A DNA stretch of 64,000 nt from Candidatus Omnitrophota bacterium. GTDB taxonomy: Bacteria; Omnitrophota; Gorgyraeia; Tantalellales; Tantalellaceae. This document shows positions 41,515-49,961 of this stretch, in pieces (the stretch's first letter is position 1; each line of letters opens with the position of its first letter). Location of the stretch: assembly GCA_014728045.1 (NCBI GenBank), contig WJMH01000010.1:186001-250000 (forward strand), read 5' to 3'. Position numbers and translations under genes: made by a program. The notes under the pieces were generated by a model. It was not told where the DNA came from. It saw only the letters and a list, made by a program, of their open reading frames with translations, and made no database searches.

Positions 41515-42588
41515 CTACCCGCGGATGAGCAGTTCGGCTATCTGGATAGTGTTCAGCGCGGCGCCTTTGCGAAGATTGTCGGCCACGATCCACATATTTA
41601 GACCGTTATCGATCGATTCATCTTCTCTGATCCTTCCGACAAAGACATCATCCTTGCCTTCAACATCTATCGGCATGGGGTATTTTTCGTTCTGAGGATC
41701 ATCTACAACACTTATACCCGGAAATCCTTTTATGCACTCTATCGCCTCTTGCCTGGTGATCTTCTTCTCTGTCTGGACATTCACGCTTTCAGAGTGGGCG
41801 AAATATACCGGAACCCTTACGCAGGTCGCCGTAAGAGGCAGATTGGGCACTTCCATGATCTTCCTGGTTTCATGGACCATTTTCATCTCTTCCTTGGTAT
41901 ATGAGTTATCCAGGAAGACATCTATGTGGGGTATGATGTTATAAGCTATCTGGTGAGAGAAGTTCTTGACCATATCCGGCGAGACAGTATGCTGTCCGAT
42001 CCCGTAATGTGATTCCTTTTCGCTCAGTCTCATTACCTGTTTCTCCATCTCAAGGATGTTCTTCTGTCCCGCGCCCGAAACGGACTGATAAGTGCTCGCA
42101 ACTACCCTTTTTATCGGTGAAAGCCTGTTGATAGCACATAAGGGCAGCACCATCTGTATGGTGGAGCAGTTGGGATTGGCGATTATCCCTTTATGATTCC
42201 TGGCGGCATGGGGGTTGACCTCAGGCACCACAAGAGGAACCTCCTCATCCATCCTGAAAGCGCTTGAATTGTCAATACACACAGCACCCGCTTCAACAGC
42301 GTATTTCAGGTACTGTTTGCTCCTGGAAGCCCCCGCGGAGGCCAGTACTATATCGATCCCCTTGAAGGAATCCTCGCTGAGGACCTGTACGGGGATCTCT
42401 CGGGTTTTGAATTTCAGCTTTTTGCCTTTGGACCTTTCGCTTGCCAAAAGACGTAATTCATCGATGGGAAAATCCCTCTGTTCGAGTATCGAAAGGAACT
42501 GCCCGCCCACGGCTCCGGTGGCGCCCATAACGGCAACATTATATCTATCTTTCTTATTAAGCATAAACACCTGCCTTTGTGCGATCAT
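41515..42588 (-). CDS. asd: Aspartate-semialdehyde dehydrogenase
   Basis: It reduces aspartyl phosphate to aspartate semialdehyde, the branch point to lysine/DAP, threonine and methionine. The 357-residue protein has NVAVMGATGAVGGQFLSIL near the start, then ASAGASRSKQYLKYAVEAG and the catalytic cysteine in IANPNCSTIQMVLPL. SVSGAGQKNILEME and the later PVYFAHSESVNVQTEK fit the family. The ATG at 42588 overlaps the leuB stop by 4 bases; a second ATG eight codons on has a good AGG ribosome site and may be used instead. It links this operon to the dap genes 12 kb away. Confidence 0.95.
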   Translation of the reverse strand: MIAQRQVFMLNKKDRYNVAVMGATGAVGGQFLSILEQRDFPIDELRLLASERSKGKKLKFKTREIPVQVLSEDSFKGIDIVLASAGASRSKQYLKYAVEAGAVCIDNSSAFRMDEEVPLVVPEVNPHAARNHKGIIANPNCSTIQMVLPLCAINRLSPIKRVVASTYQSVSGAGQKNILEMEKQVMRLSEKESHYGIGQHTVSPDMVKNFSHQIAYNIIPHIDVFLDNSYTKEEMKMVHETRKIMEVPNLPLTATCVRVPVYFAHSESVNVQTEKKITRQEAIECIKGFPGISVVDDPQNEKYPMPIDVEGKDDVFVGRIREDESIDNGLNMWIVADNLRKGAALNTIQIAELLIRG

Positions 42589-43631
42589 ATTGATTCAGCT
42601 GCCATATCTCCTATCTGGCTGGTCGAAAAACCCATCTCAGCGGCACGCATGCTCTTCATCCTTGGCGTAACGCGCGCTATAGCCTTCTCAACGGCAACAG
42701 CCGCTTCTTCTTCGCCCAGCATCTCCAGCATCATTCCCGCCGCGCCTATGGCGGCAAGAGGATTGATCTGGTTCTTCCCGGTGAAGTCCGGTGCTGTTCC
42801 GCCTATCGGCTCGAACATGGAGATGCCTTCGGGGTTTATGTTGCCCCCGGAGGCTATGCCAAGCCCTCCCTGTATTACCGCGGCAAGGTCGGTTATTATA
42901 TCACCGAACATGTTATCGGTGACAATAACGTCATACCTTTCCGGGCACTCGATCATGTAGAGCGCCATGGCGTCCACATGAACATAATCTGTCTTTACAT
43001 CCGGATATTCCCCGGCCATTGAATTAAATGCTCTTTCCCAGAGATCAAAAGCGTAGGTCAGAACGTTCGTCTTACCGCAAAAAGTGACCTTTCTGCCTTT
43101 ATCCCGCTTACGGGCATATTCAAAAGCGAATCTCAGGCACCTCTCCACGCCCTTACGCGTGTTTATCGAGGTCTGTATGGCGACTTCTTCGGGCATGTCC
43201 TTTTTCAGTATACCGCCCGTTCCGGTATATAGCCCCTCGGTATTCTCCCTGACCACTACGAAATCTATGTCTTCCGGTCCCTTGCCCTTTATGGGGGTAT
43301 ATACTTCAGGATATAACTTGACCGGCCTGAGGTTGATATACTCGTCAAGAGCGAACCGCAGGTTAAGCAGTATCCCTCTTTCAAGTACGCCGGGCTTGAC
43401 ATCCGGGTGACCTATGGCCCCCAGGTATATAGCGTCAAACCCCTTCAGGAGTTCCACATCTTCATCCGAAAGAAGCTCCCCGGTCTTAAGATATCTTTCG
43501 CCACCGAAATCGAAATCGGTGAATTCCATTCCGATACCTAATTTTTCGCAGACCTTGTCAAGCACCTTGCGGCCTTCACGGATGACCTCGGGTCCGGTAC
43601 CGTCACCGGCAATTACAGCTATTCTGTGCAT
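42585..43631 (-). CDS. leuB: 3-isopropylmalate dehydrogenase family, second tandem copy
   Basis: It belongs to the NAD-dependent beta-hydroxyacid oxidative decarboxylase family. The 348-residue protein starts IAVIAGDGTGPEVIREGRKV and has LLNLRFALDEYINLRPVKLYP, with the substrate arginines, and VVVRENTEGLYTGTG. The metal-binding YDVIVTDNMFGDIITDLAAV and the NAD-side EPIGGTAPDFTGK are present. It aligns along its whole length with the copy at 43640-44689. Both resemble actinobacterial LeuB more than the E. coli type. One copy may act on isopropylmalate and the other on a related acid. It has a strong AAGGAG ribosome site and overlaps asd by 4 bases. Confidence 0.88.
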   Translation of the reverse strand: MHRIAVIAGDGTGPEVIREGRKVLDKVCEKLGIGMEFTDFDFGGERYLKTGELLSDEDVELLKGFDAIYLGAIGHPDVKPGVLERGILLNLRFALDEYINLRPVKLYPEVYTPIKGKGPEDIDFVVVRENTEGLYTGTGGILKKDMPEEVAIQTSINTRKGVERCLRFAFEYARKRDKGRKVTFCGKTNVLTYAFDLWERAFNSMAGEYPDVKTDYVHVDAMALYMIECPERYDVIVTDNMFGDIITDLAAVIQGGLGIASGGNINPEGISMFEPIGGTAPDFTGKNQINPLAAIGAAGMMLEMLGEEEAAVAVEKAIARVTPRMKSMRAAEMGFSTSQIGDMAAESI

Positions 43632-43639
43632 ACTGCTCC

Positions 43640-44689
43640 TTACAACGCTTTGACCACGAGGTCGCCAACCTCCGAAGTGGAATATCCCATCTTTCCGGCA
43701 GAAAGGCTTTTGAGCTTGTTCGCCGTAACATCCATAACGGCCTTTTCGATAAGATCTGCAGCCTCCTCCTCCCCAAGAACATCAAGCATCATGGAAACGG
43801 CACATATCGCTGCCAGGGGATTTATAACGTCCTTGCCGGTGTATTTAGGCGCAGACCCGCCAATGGGCTCGAACATCGAAACGCCTTCGGGGTTTATATT
43901 ACCTCCGGCGGCTATCCCCATGCCACCCTGGATCATGGCCCCCAGGTCGGTAATTATATCACCGAACATATTATCGGTGACGATGACATCGAACCATTCG
44001 GGATTCTTGACCATCCACATACAGGTTGCGTCCACATGGGCGTAATCGGTCTTGACGTCAGGATACTCTCTGCCCATCTCGTTAAATGCCCTCTCCCAGA
44101 GGTCGAAAGCGTACGTCAGCACGTTGGTCTTGCCCACCAGGGTGAGCGTTTTATCCTTATTACGCTTCCTGGTATATTCAAAAGCGTATTTCAGGCACCT
44201 GTCGACGCCTTTACGGCTATTGCGCGAGACCTGTATGGCCTCTTCGTCCTTGGTATCTTTATTGATGAACTCGCCCTCGCCCACGTAAAGACCTTCGTTA
44301 TTCTCACGTACCACGACAAAATCAATATCCTCCGGGCCCTTGTCCTTGAGAGGGGTCCACACCCCGGGATAGAGCTTTACGGGCCTCAGATTTATATACT
44401 GTTCCAGACTGAACCTGAGTTTCAGCAAAAGGCCCTTTTCCAGGATACCGGGTTTAACCTCCGGATGGCCTATCGCTCCCAGGTATATGGCATCCACGGT
44501 CTTAAGTTCTTCCAGTACGCTATCGGGAAGGACCTCCTTTGCCTTTTTATAGCGCTCCCCACCGAGATCGTACATTATCTTTTCGAATTTTATGCCTTGT
44601 TTCTCGGCCACGGCATCCAGAACCTTGAGTCCCTCACGTACGACCTCCGGGCCGGTGCCATCACCTGGCAGTACAGCTATCTTGTACAT
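43640..44689 (-). CDS. leuB: 3-isopropylmalate dehydrogenase, first tandem copy
   Basis: It oxidises and decarboxylates 3-isopropylmalate to 2-oxoisocaproate in leucine synthesis. The 349-residue protein starts MYKIAVLPGDGTGPEVVREG after an AAGGAGGAGAG ribosome site; a longer frame to 44737 is not supported. It has LLLKLRFSLEQYINLRPVKLYPG-type substrate residues, VVVRENNEGLYVGEG (the paralogue has T in place of the second N), FDVIVTDNMFGDIITDLGAM and FEPIGGSAPKYTGKDV. It directly follows leuD by 22 bases, so it is the better candidate for the true leucine enzyme. Its paralogue starts 8 bases downstream. Confidence 0.9.
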   Translation of the reverse strand: MYKIAVLPGDGTGPEVVREGLKVLDAVAEKQGIKFEKIMYDLGGERYKKAKEVLPDSVLEELKTVDAIYLGAIGHPEVKPGILEKGLLLKLRFSLEQYINLRPVKLYPGVWTPLKDKGPEDIDFVVVRENNEGLYVGEGEFINKDTKDEEAIQVSRNSRKGVDRCLKYAFEYTRKRNKDKTLTLVGKTNVLTYAFDLWERAFNEMGREYPDVKTDYAHVDATCMWMVKNPEWFDVIVTDNMFGDIITDLGAMIQGGMGIAAGGNINPEGVSMFEPIGGSAPKYTGKDVINPLAAICAVSMMLDVLGEEEAADLIEKAVMDVTANKLKSLSAGKMGYSTSEVGDLVVKAL

Positions 44690-44711
44690 CTCTCCTCCTT
44701 CTGAAGAATGT

Positions 44712-45200
44712 TCACGAACGTTTTTTCGCGTATTCAATCAGTCCGCCGCTTTCGATTATCTTCTGTATGAACTTTGGGAAAACCTCGGACTTATAGACCG
44801 TCTTCTGTTTATCTTTTGTTATTTCGCCCTTTTTCACGTTAACAACCGCAGTATCACCTTTCTTGAGAGCTTCGGCCGCCTCCGGGCTTGTGAAGATCGG
44901 CAACCCTATGTTTATGCAGTTCCTGTAGAAGATCCTGGCGAAACTCTTGGCGATAACGCAGGAGACACCGGCGGCTTTGATCGATATGGGTGCGTGCTCC
45001 CTGCTGGATCCGCAACCGAAATTCTCGCCAGCGACGATGATATCCCCGGGTTTCACCTTTTTCGGGAAATCAGGGTCGGCATCTTCCATACAATGCTTGG
45101 CCAGCTCTTCCGGGTCGGAAGTATTGAGATAACGCGCCGGGATTATCTCATCGGTGTTCACGTCATCCCCGAACTTGTGTACTTTTCCTTTAAGTTTCAT
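44712..45200 (-). CDS. leuD: 3-isopropylmalate dehydratase small subunit
   Basis: It is the swivelling domain of isopropylmalate isomerase, working with LeuC. The 162-residue protein starts [23 protein letters not shown] and has [19 protein letters not shown] and [19 protein letters not shown], the LeuD/aconitase small-subunit signatures. At about 160 residues it is the short archaeal/Thermotoga-like form, not the 200-residue E. coli form. It follows leuC by 12 bases. Because this family also includes homoaconitase and citraconate-type isomerases, the exact substrate is inferred from the neighbouring leuB. Confidence 0.92.
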   Translation of the reverse strand: MKLKGKVHKFGDDVNTDEIIPARYLNTSDPEELAKHCMEDADPDFPKKVKPGDIIVAGENFGCGSSREHAPISIKAAGVSCVIAKSFARIFYRNCINIGLPIFTSPEAAEALKKGDTAVVNVKKGEITKDKQKTVYKSEVFPKFIQKIIESGGLIEYAKKRS

Positions 45201-45212
45201 ACTGATACCTCT

Positions 45213-46496
45213 CTATTTAAGGTCCGAAGGCTGCGCAATCATACCCTTGACGGCGCTTGCCGCAGCAACAGCCGGGTTGGACAGGTAAACAAAACTTTCG
45301 GGATGCCCCATACGACCCACGAAATTACGGTTCGTCGTGGCTATCGCAACCTCTCCCTTGGAGAGTATACCCATATGGCCCCCGAGACATGGACCGCAAT
45401 TGGGCGTGCAAAGCACCCCGCCGGCGCGTACTATCGTATCGACATATCCTTCCTTGATGGCTTCCGAATAGATCTCCTGCGTGGCCGGTATGACCACCAG
45501 TCTCGTTTTCGGGTTTACCTTTTTGTTCTTTAGAACGGCGGCCGCCTGTTTCAGGTCGCTTATACGGCCGTTGGTACATGAACCTATAACCACCTGGTCC
45601 ACCTCCACGTCCTTGAACTCGCTTACCGGCTTGCCGTTCGACGGTAAATGGGGCGCGGCAACGACAGGTTCAAGTTTTGAAACATTATATTCCCTTACCT
45701 CCGAATAGTTGGCATCCTCATCGCTTTTATAGAGCTTGTAGGATTTCCTGGCCGGTTTGTGTTTCCTGATAGCCGCCTTTATGTATTTTTCCGTTGTCTT
45801 GTCGGCCGCTATTATCCCTGCTTTACCGCCCGCTTCGATCGCCATGTTACACATGGTGAACCTGTCATCCATGGGAAGGTTCTCGATAGTTTCCCCGGCG
45901 AACTCGATCGCCTTGTAAAGCGCGCCTGAGACGCCCAGATCAGCTATCGCGTGGAGGACAAGGTCCTTGCCTCCAACCCACTTCCTGGGTTTTCCCGTAA
46001 ACCTAAGCTGTATGGTCTCGGGCACCTTGAGCCAGCATTCCCCGAACGCCATAGCGTAAGCAAGGTCAGTGCTGCCGACACCGGTGGCGAACGCGCCCAG
46101 AGCCCCGTGCGTGCAGGTATGGGAATCCGCCCCTATCATAAGGTCTCCAGGAAGGACTACCGCCCTTTCAGGAAGAAGCGCATGCTCAACCCCCATTTCC
46201 CCGAGCTCAAAATAATTGGAAATGCCGTATCCCTCGGCGAATTCTTTTAGCTTTTTTGCCTGGTTGGCGCTTTTCATGTCCTTGGCCGGGATAAAGTGAT
46301 CAGGCACCAGGACCACGCGTTTCTGGTTGAAAACCTTATCTACCCCGAGTTGCCTGAATTCCTTTATCGCTATCGGGCTTGTTATATCGTTACCCAGACA
46401 AATATCTACCGCGGCCTTGATGAACTCGCCCGGTTTTATGTCTTTTTTGCCGGGCGTGTGGGCCAGCAATATCTTTTCGGCTATGGTATATCCCAT
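45213..46496 (-). CDS. leuC: 3-isopropylmalate dehydratase large subunit
   Basis: It isomerises 2- to 3-isopropylmalate with a [4Fe-4S] cluster. The 427-residue protein is the shorter, archaeal-like LeuC type. It begins GYTIAEKILLAH and has VLPGDLMIGADSHTCTHGALGAF. The cluster cysteines lie in VIGSCTNGRISDLKQAA and CTPNCGPCLGGHMGIL. The start is the ATG at 46496, five bases after AAGGAG; a GTG two codons upstream overlaps that site. It opens the leu-asd-truA set behind its own promoter. No leuA is in the window. Confidence 0.93.
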   Translation of the reverse strand: MGYTIAEKILLAHTPGKKDIKPGEFIKAAVDICLGNDITSPIAIKEFRQLGVDKVFNQKRVVLVPDHFIPAKDMKSANQAKKLKEFAEGYGISNYFELGEMGVEHALLPERAVVLPGDLMIGADSHTCTHGALGAFATGVGSTDLAYAMAFGECWLKVPETIQLRFTGKPRKWVGGKDLVLHAIADLGVSGALYKAIEFAGETIENLPMDDRFTMCNMAIEAGGKAGIIAADKTTEKYIKAAIRKHKPARKSYKLYKSDEDANYSEVREYNVSKLEPVVAAPHLPSNGKPVSEFKDVEVDQVVIGSCTNGRISDLKQAAAVLKNKKVNPKTRLVVIPATQEIYSEAIKEGYVDTIVRAGGVLCTPNCGPCLGGHMGILSKGEVAIATTNRNFVGRMGHPESFVYLSNPAVAAASAVKGMIAQPSDLK

Positions 46497-46572
46497 GATC
46501 ACTCCTTAATAATATTATTAGTATTGGGCTATCAATACGAATATGTCCTGCTGGTAATACTTGTGATTAATG

Positions 46573-46601
46573 AGTTTAACAAATTTCTATTGGAAAATCA
46601 A
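46573..46601 (-). promoter_or_regulatory. Promoter of leuC-leuD-leuB-leuB-asd-truA
   Basis: The minus strand has TTGATT (46596-46601), a 17-base spacer and TAAACT (46573-46578), each box matching four of six consensus bases. The leader is about 70 bases. I see no leucine-rich leader peptide or T-box-like structure in it. Confidence 0.55.
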
Positions 46602-46624
46602 CGTCTAAAATACCGCTTCCGGGA

Positions 46625-47353
46625 CTATAGCTTGGGAATAGCTTCAAGAAGGCGCCGCGTATAGGCGTCTTTTGGTGAGGAATAAATGCTTTCCCTGGGG
46701 GCGACCTCGACGAGTCTGCCCTCTTTCATGACCGCGACCGTGTCTGACATGTATTCGACCACCCTGAGATCATGCGATATGAAGATATACGTAAGACCCA
46801 TCTCCTCTTGAAGGTCCTTAAACAGGTTAAGTATCCCCGCCTGTATGGATACGTCAAGGCTGGATACCGGTTCATCAAGGACCAGGACATCGGGCCGCCT
46901 TATAAGGGCCCTGGCGACCGCTATTCTCTGCCGCTCACCCCCCGAAAACTGGTGGGGATACTTCTCCAGACACGATGAGGCGTCAAGTTTGACGGACTTC
47001 AGAGTTTTTCTGAGCTTGACGTCCAGCTCGCCCTTTCCGGCACCCCTGATGAGGAGGGGCTCACCGATTATTTCTCTGACCTTCATGCGCGGATTAAGTG
47101 AACTGAAGGGGTCCTGGAAGACTATATCCCTCTGGCCTTTTATTTTTATCTGGCCGCTATCCGGCTGCAATATATCGACCATGAGCTTGGCCAGGGTCGT
47201 CTTCCCGCAACCCGATTCTCCCACCAGACCGAAGGAGCCGCCCCTTTCTACATAAAAACTCACATCATCGACCGCCTTCGTCACGCCGCCGGAACGTTTT
47301 TTCCTGAAATACTTCTTAACTTTATGTAATTCGACTATTCTTTCTGAGTTCAT
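46625..47353 (-). CDS. Peptide ABC transporter ATPase, OppF/DppF type, short
   Basis: This is the second ATP-binding subunit of the oligopeptide/dipeptide importer. The 242-residue protein has Walker A VGESGCGKTTLAKLMVD, Q-loop IVFQDPFSSLNP, signature QFSGGERQRIAVARAL and Walker B VLVLDEPVSSLDVS, then the H-loop ISHD. It is about 80 residues shorter than E. coli OppF/DppF because the C-terminal oligopeptide domain (oligo_HPY with its cysteines) is nearly absent. It is the last gene of the five-gene transporter set, two bases after the OppD-like gene. Confidence 0.92.
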   Translation of the reverse strand: MNSERIVELHKVKKYFRKKRSGGVTKAVDDVSFYVERGGSFGLVGESGCGKTTLAKLMVDILQPDSGQIKIKGQRDIVFQDPFSSLNPRMKVREIIGEPLLIRGAGKGELDVKLRKTLKSVKLDASSCLEKYPHQFSGGERQRIAVARALIRRPDVLVLDEPVSSLDVSIQAGILNLFKDLQEEMGLTYIFISHDLRVVEYMSDTVAVMKEGRLVEVAPRESIYSSPKDAYTRRLLEAIPKL

Positions 47354-47355
47354 GA

Positions 47356-48156
47356 CTAGACCGGTAACCTGCTGCGCTTATCGCCCAGCCTTGGAATACA
47401 TTCTATAAGTTTTTTGGTGTACGGGTGCTGCGCATCGCCTAAAATGTTCTCTTTCGGTCCTCTTTCAACTATTTCCCCCTGTTTCATCACACATACCTCG
47501 TCGGATATAGTATTGACTATGGAAAAATCATGCGTGATGAACAGTATCGCCAGATCCCTCTTTTTCTGTATGTCTCTTACCAAGTCAAGGATCTCCTTCT
47601 GGACGGAAACATCAAGTGCCGTGGTCGGCTCATCAAGCATAAGAACATCAGGGTCGCAGGAGAGGGCCATCGCCAACACTATGCGCTGCCTCATGCCCCC
47701 GGATAATTCATGCGGATAATGGGTCTCGACCTCGGGAGAAAGCCGAACCATCTCCATAAGCTCTTTAACAAGCACGTTGCCACCGGCTTTTGGTCTTTTC
47801 CTGTGGGCCAGTATGGTCTCCCTTATCTGGTCCCCCACGGTCAGGACCGGATTAAGAGCGGTGAAGGGCTCCTGGAAGACCATCGCGATATCATTGCCCC
47901 TTAACTGCCTCACCTTTTCCTTCTGCATTCGGTAAATATCGCTCCCTCTGTAAAGAACTTCACCGCCCTGCCTGACAGCCGTCTCCGGCAAGAGGTCCAG
48001 CACGGCAAGAGAGGTCAGTGTCTTGCCGCTTCCGGACTCCCCTACCAGGGAAAGGATCCTTCCTTTTCTAAGGGAAAAAGACACATCATTTATGACGTGT
48101 CTTTTTCCTATCGAAACTGTCAGGTCCTTTACTTCCAGCAAAACCTCTTCCTTCAC
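47356..48156 (-). CDS. Peptide ABC transporter ATPase, OppD/DppD type, short
   Basis: This is the first ATP-binding subunit of the importer. The 266-residue protein shows Walker A VGESGSGKTLTSLAVLD, Q-loop MVFQEPFTALNPVLTVGDQ, the signature HELSGGMRQRIVLAMAL and Walker B VLMLDEPTTALDVS. The C-terminus stops soon after QHPYTKKLIECIPRLGDK, so only the beginning of the oligo_HPY domain is present. The start overlaps the permease stop by 4 bases (ATGA). Substrate specificity cannot be read from this subunit. Confidence 0.93.
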   Translation of the reverse strand: MKEEVLLEVKDLTVSIGKRHVINDVSFSLRKGRILSLVGESGSGKTLTSLAVLDLLPETAVRQGGEVLYRGSDIYRMQKEKVRQLRGNDIAMVFQEPFTALNPVLTVGDQIRETILAHRKRPKAGGNVLVKELMEMVRLSPEVETHYPHELSGGMRQRIVLAMALSCDPDVLMLDEPTTALDVSVQKEILDLVRDIQKKRDLAILFITHDFSIVNTISDEVCVMKQGEIVERGPKENILGDAQHPYTKKLIECIPRLGDKRSRLPV

Positions 48157-48983
48157 GCTCTCTCCTTTAATTTCGGGTCAAGTGTCTCCCTCAGCCCCTC
48201 TCCTATGAGATTGAAACTGAGCACGGTTATAAGTATCGCAAGGCCAGGAAAAAGTGTCAACCACCACGCGTAATCTATGTAGTTCTTCCCCATCGTAAGT
48301 ATGTTACCCCAGCTGGGGGTCGGTATCTGCACGCCCAGCCCCAGAAAGCTCAGCGCGCTTTCAACGAGTATGGCAGCCCCAACGCTCAGTGTGGCACTCA
48401 CATATACCGGAGCCAGTGCGTTGGGAAGTATGTGGCGGAATATTATACGCCTGTTGGATACCCCCTGAACCCGGGCGGAATAAACAAAATCTCTTTCGCG
48501 TAGCGTCAAAAACTCGGCCCTGACAAGCCGGCAGAGCCCGGCCCAGCTGGTAAGGCCTATAACTACCATCACGTTCACTATGCTCGGCCCCAGGAAAGTT
48601 ATAACGATCATTATCAAAAAAAACGTCGGGAAGCAGTACATGACCTCGACAAGGCGCATCACTATCTGGTCGACGCGTCCTCCGTAATATCCGCTGATAC
48701 CACCAAGGATCACTCCTATGACCAGTGAGATGATAACGGCGATGAACCCTACGCTCAGGGATATCCTCGCGCCGTAGACCATCCTGCTGAATATATCCCT
48801 GCCAAGACTGTCGGTTCCGAAAAAATGTTCCAGTGAAGGCGCCTGGAGCCTTGTCTCCGCGGAAAGGTTTATCTCCAGCGGGTCGTGCGTCGCTATGAAA
48901 GGAGCGAGAACGGCCGAAGCTGTCATAAGGATAATGATCACGGTCCCGAAAAGAATACGTTTATTCATTAAACCGGTCTTCAT
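48153..48983 (-). CDS. Peptide ABC transporter permease, OppC/DppC type
   Basis: The 276-residue inner-membrane permease begins with a hydrophobic helix (ILFGTVIIILMTASAVLAPFI) and HDPLEINLSAETRLQAPS, then FFGTDSLGRDIFSRMVYGAR, the OppC signature. The ATPase-coupling EAA loop reads REVMYCFPTFF-like and SARVQGVSNRRIIFRHILPN. It ends ETLDPKLKERA, the usual OppC end. The ATG at 48983 overlaps the OppB-like stop by 4 bases. A longer frame to 49469 overlaps the neighbouring permease almost completely and is rejected. Confidence 0.93.
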   Translation of the reverse strand: MKTGLMNKRILFGTVIIILMTASAVLAPFIATHDPLEINLSAETRLQAPSLEHFFGTDSLGRDIFSRMVYGARISLSVGFIAVIISLVIGVILGGISGYYGGRVDQIVMRLVEVMYCFPTFFLIMIVITFLGPSIVNVMVVIGLTSWAGLCRLVRAEFLTLRERDFVYSARVQGVSNRRIIFRHILPNALAPVYVSATLSVGAAILVESALSFLGLGVQIPTPSWGNILTMGKNYIDYAWWLTLFPGLAILITVLSFNLIGEGLRETLDPKLKERA

Positions 48984-49954
48984 GTTTTCTCTATCCTCAC
49001 CCGGGGATCTACCAGAGCGTACATGACATCCGAAAGGAATATCCCCAGAAGCGTCAGGATCGTCGCTATGACCGCAACACCCATTACCACCGGATAATCG
49101 TAGTTCATTATCGCCTGGTATCCCAGCCTGCCCATGCCCGGCCAGGCGAAGATGGTCTCGAATATGAAACTTCCCGAAATAAGCGCCGGCAGCGTGAGCC
49201 CCATGATCGTCACGATCGGCATAAGTGCGTTCCTTAAAGCGTGCATGACCACCCCTCTTTCGGTAAGCCCCTTCGCGCGGGCGGTCAATATGTATTTTTC
49301 CCCCAGCGCTTCGATCATGCTCGAGCGGGAATACCTTGAGAGCGCGGCCAGACCACCGAAAGCTGTGGTGACCACCGGCAGCACCAGATGCCAGATAAGG
49401 TCCTTCACCCTTTCCATCCCGCCAAGGTAAGACGTGTACCAGGGGTTCATTCCGGATATCGGGAACCACTGGAGCTTAAACCCGAAAAAAAGTATCAGTA
49501 AAAGCGCCAGCCAGAAGGTCGGCACGGCATATCCTATAAAGACGACAACTGTGCTAACGTTGTCAAAGACCGACCCCCTTTTGACCGCGCTTATGACCCC
49601 GATGGGAATGGCCAGGGAAAATATCAGAAATATCGAGCAGGCCTGAAGCAGAAGCGTTGCCGGAAGCGCGGCGAGTATTTTATCCATAACGGATCTTCCG
49701 TCTATGAACGACCTTCCGAAATCGAGCGACAGGAACCTCTTCATCCATAAAAAGTACTGGACGAGGACCGGCTTATCAAGATCGTAAAGCCTGCTGAAAT
49801 TGGCCCGCGCGCTCTCGGAGACCTCGGGGTTAAGGCCGTATTTGATGCTTGCCGGATCGCCCGGTGCAAGATGCATTACCACGAACAGAATGAACGATAT
49901 GCCGATAAGCATCGGCACCATCAAGATAAGTCGTTTTAAGATATATCGCCTCAT
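48980..49954 (-). CDS. Peptide ABC transporter permease, OppB/DppB type
   Basis: The 324-residue inner-membrane permease starts RRYILKRLILMVPMLIGISF and has VVMHLAPGDPASIKYGLNPE, typical of OppB/DppB. The coupling loop TARAKGLTERGVVMHALRNA is followed by GSFIFETIFAWPGMGRLGY and ends LVDPRVRIEKT. Six membrane helices are visible from the hydrophobic pattern. It follows the binding protein by 7 bases and overlaps the second permease by 4 bases. Confidence 0.94.
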   Translation of the reverse strand: MRRYILKRLILMVPMLIGISFILFVVMHLAPGDPASIKYGLNPEVSESARANFSRLYDLDKPVLVQYFLWMKRFLSLDFGRSFIDGRSVMDKILAALPATLLLQACSIFLIFSLAIPIGVISAVKRGSVFDNVSTVVVFIGYAVPTFWLALLLILFFGFKLQWFPISGMNPWYTSYLGGMERVKDLIWHLVLPVVTTAFGGLAALSRYSRSSMIEALGEKYILTARAKGLTERGVVMHALRNALMPIVTIMGLTLPALISGSFIFETIFAWPGMGRLGYQAIMNYDYPVVMGVAVIATILTLLGIFLSDVMYALVDPRVRIEKT

Positions 49955-49961
49955 TTTACCC

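Noticed and set aside
46497-46624. Leucine attenuator or T-box before leuC
   Set aside because: No leucine-rich short frame, no terminator/antiterminator pair and no T-box core sequence could be found in the leader.
48984-49469. N-terminal extension of the OppC-like permease
   Set aside because: The added part overlaps the OppB-like gene in another frame, is low in membrane character and rich in His, Gly and Arg. The ATGA overlap at 48980-48983 gives the natural start.
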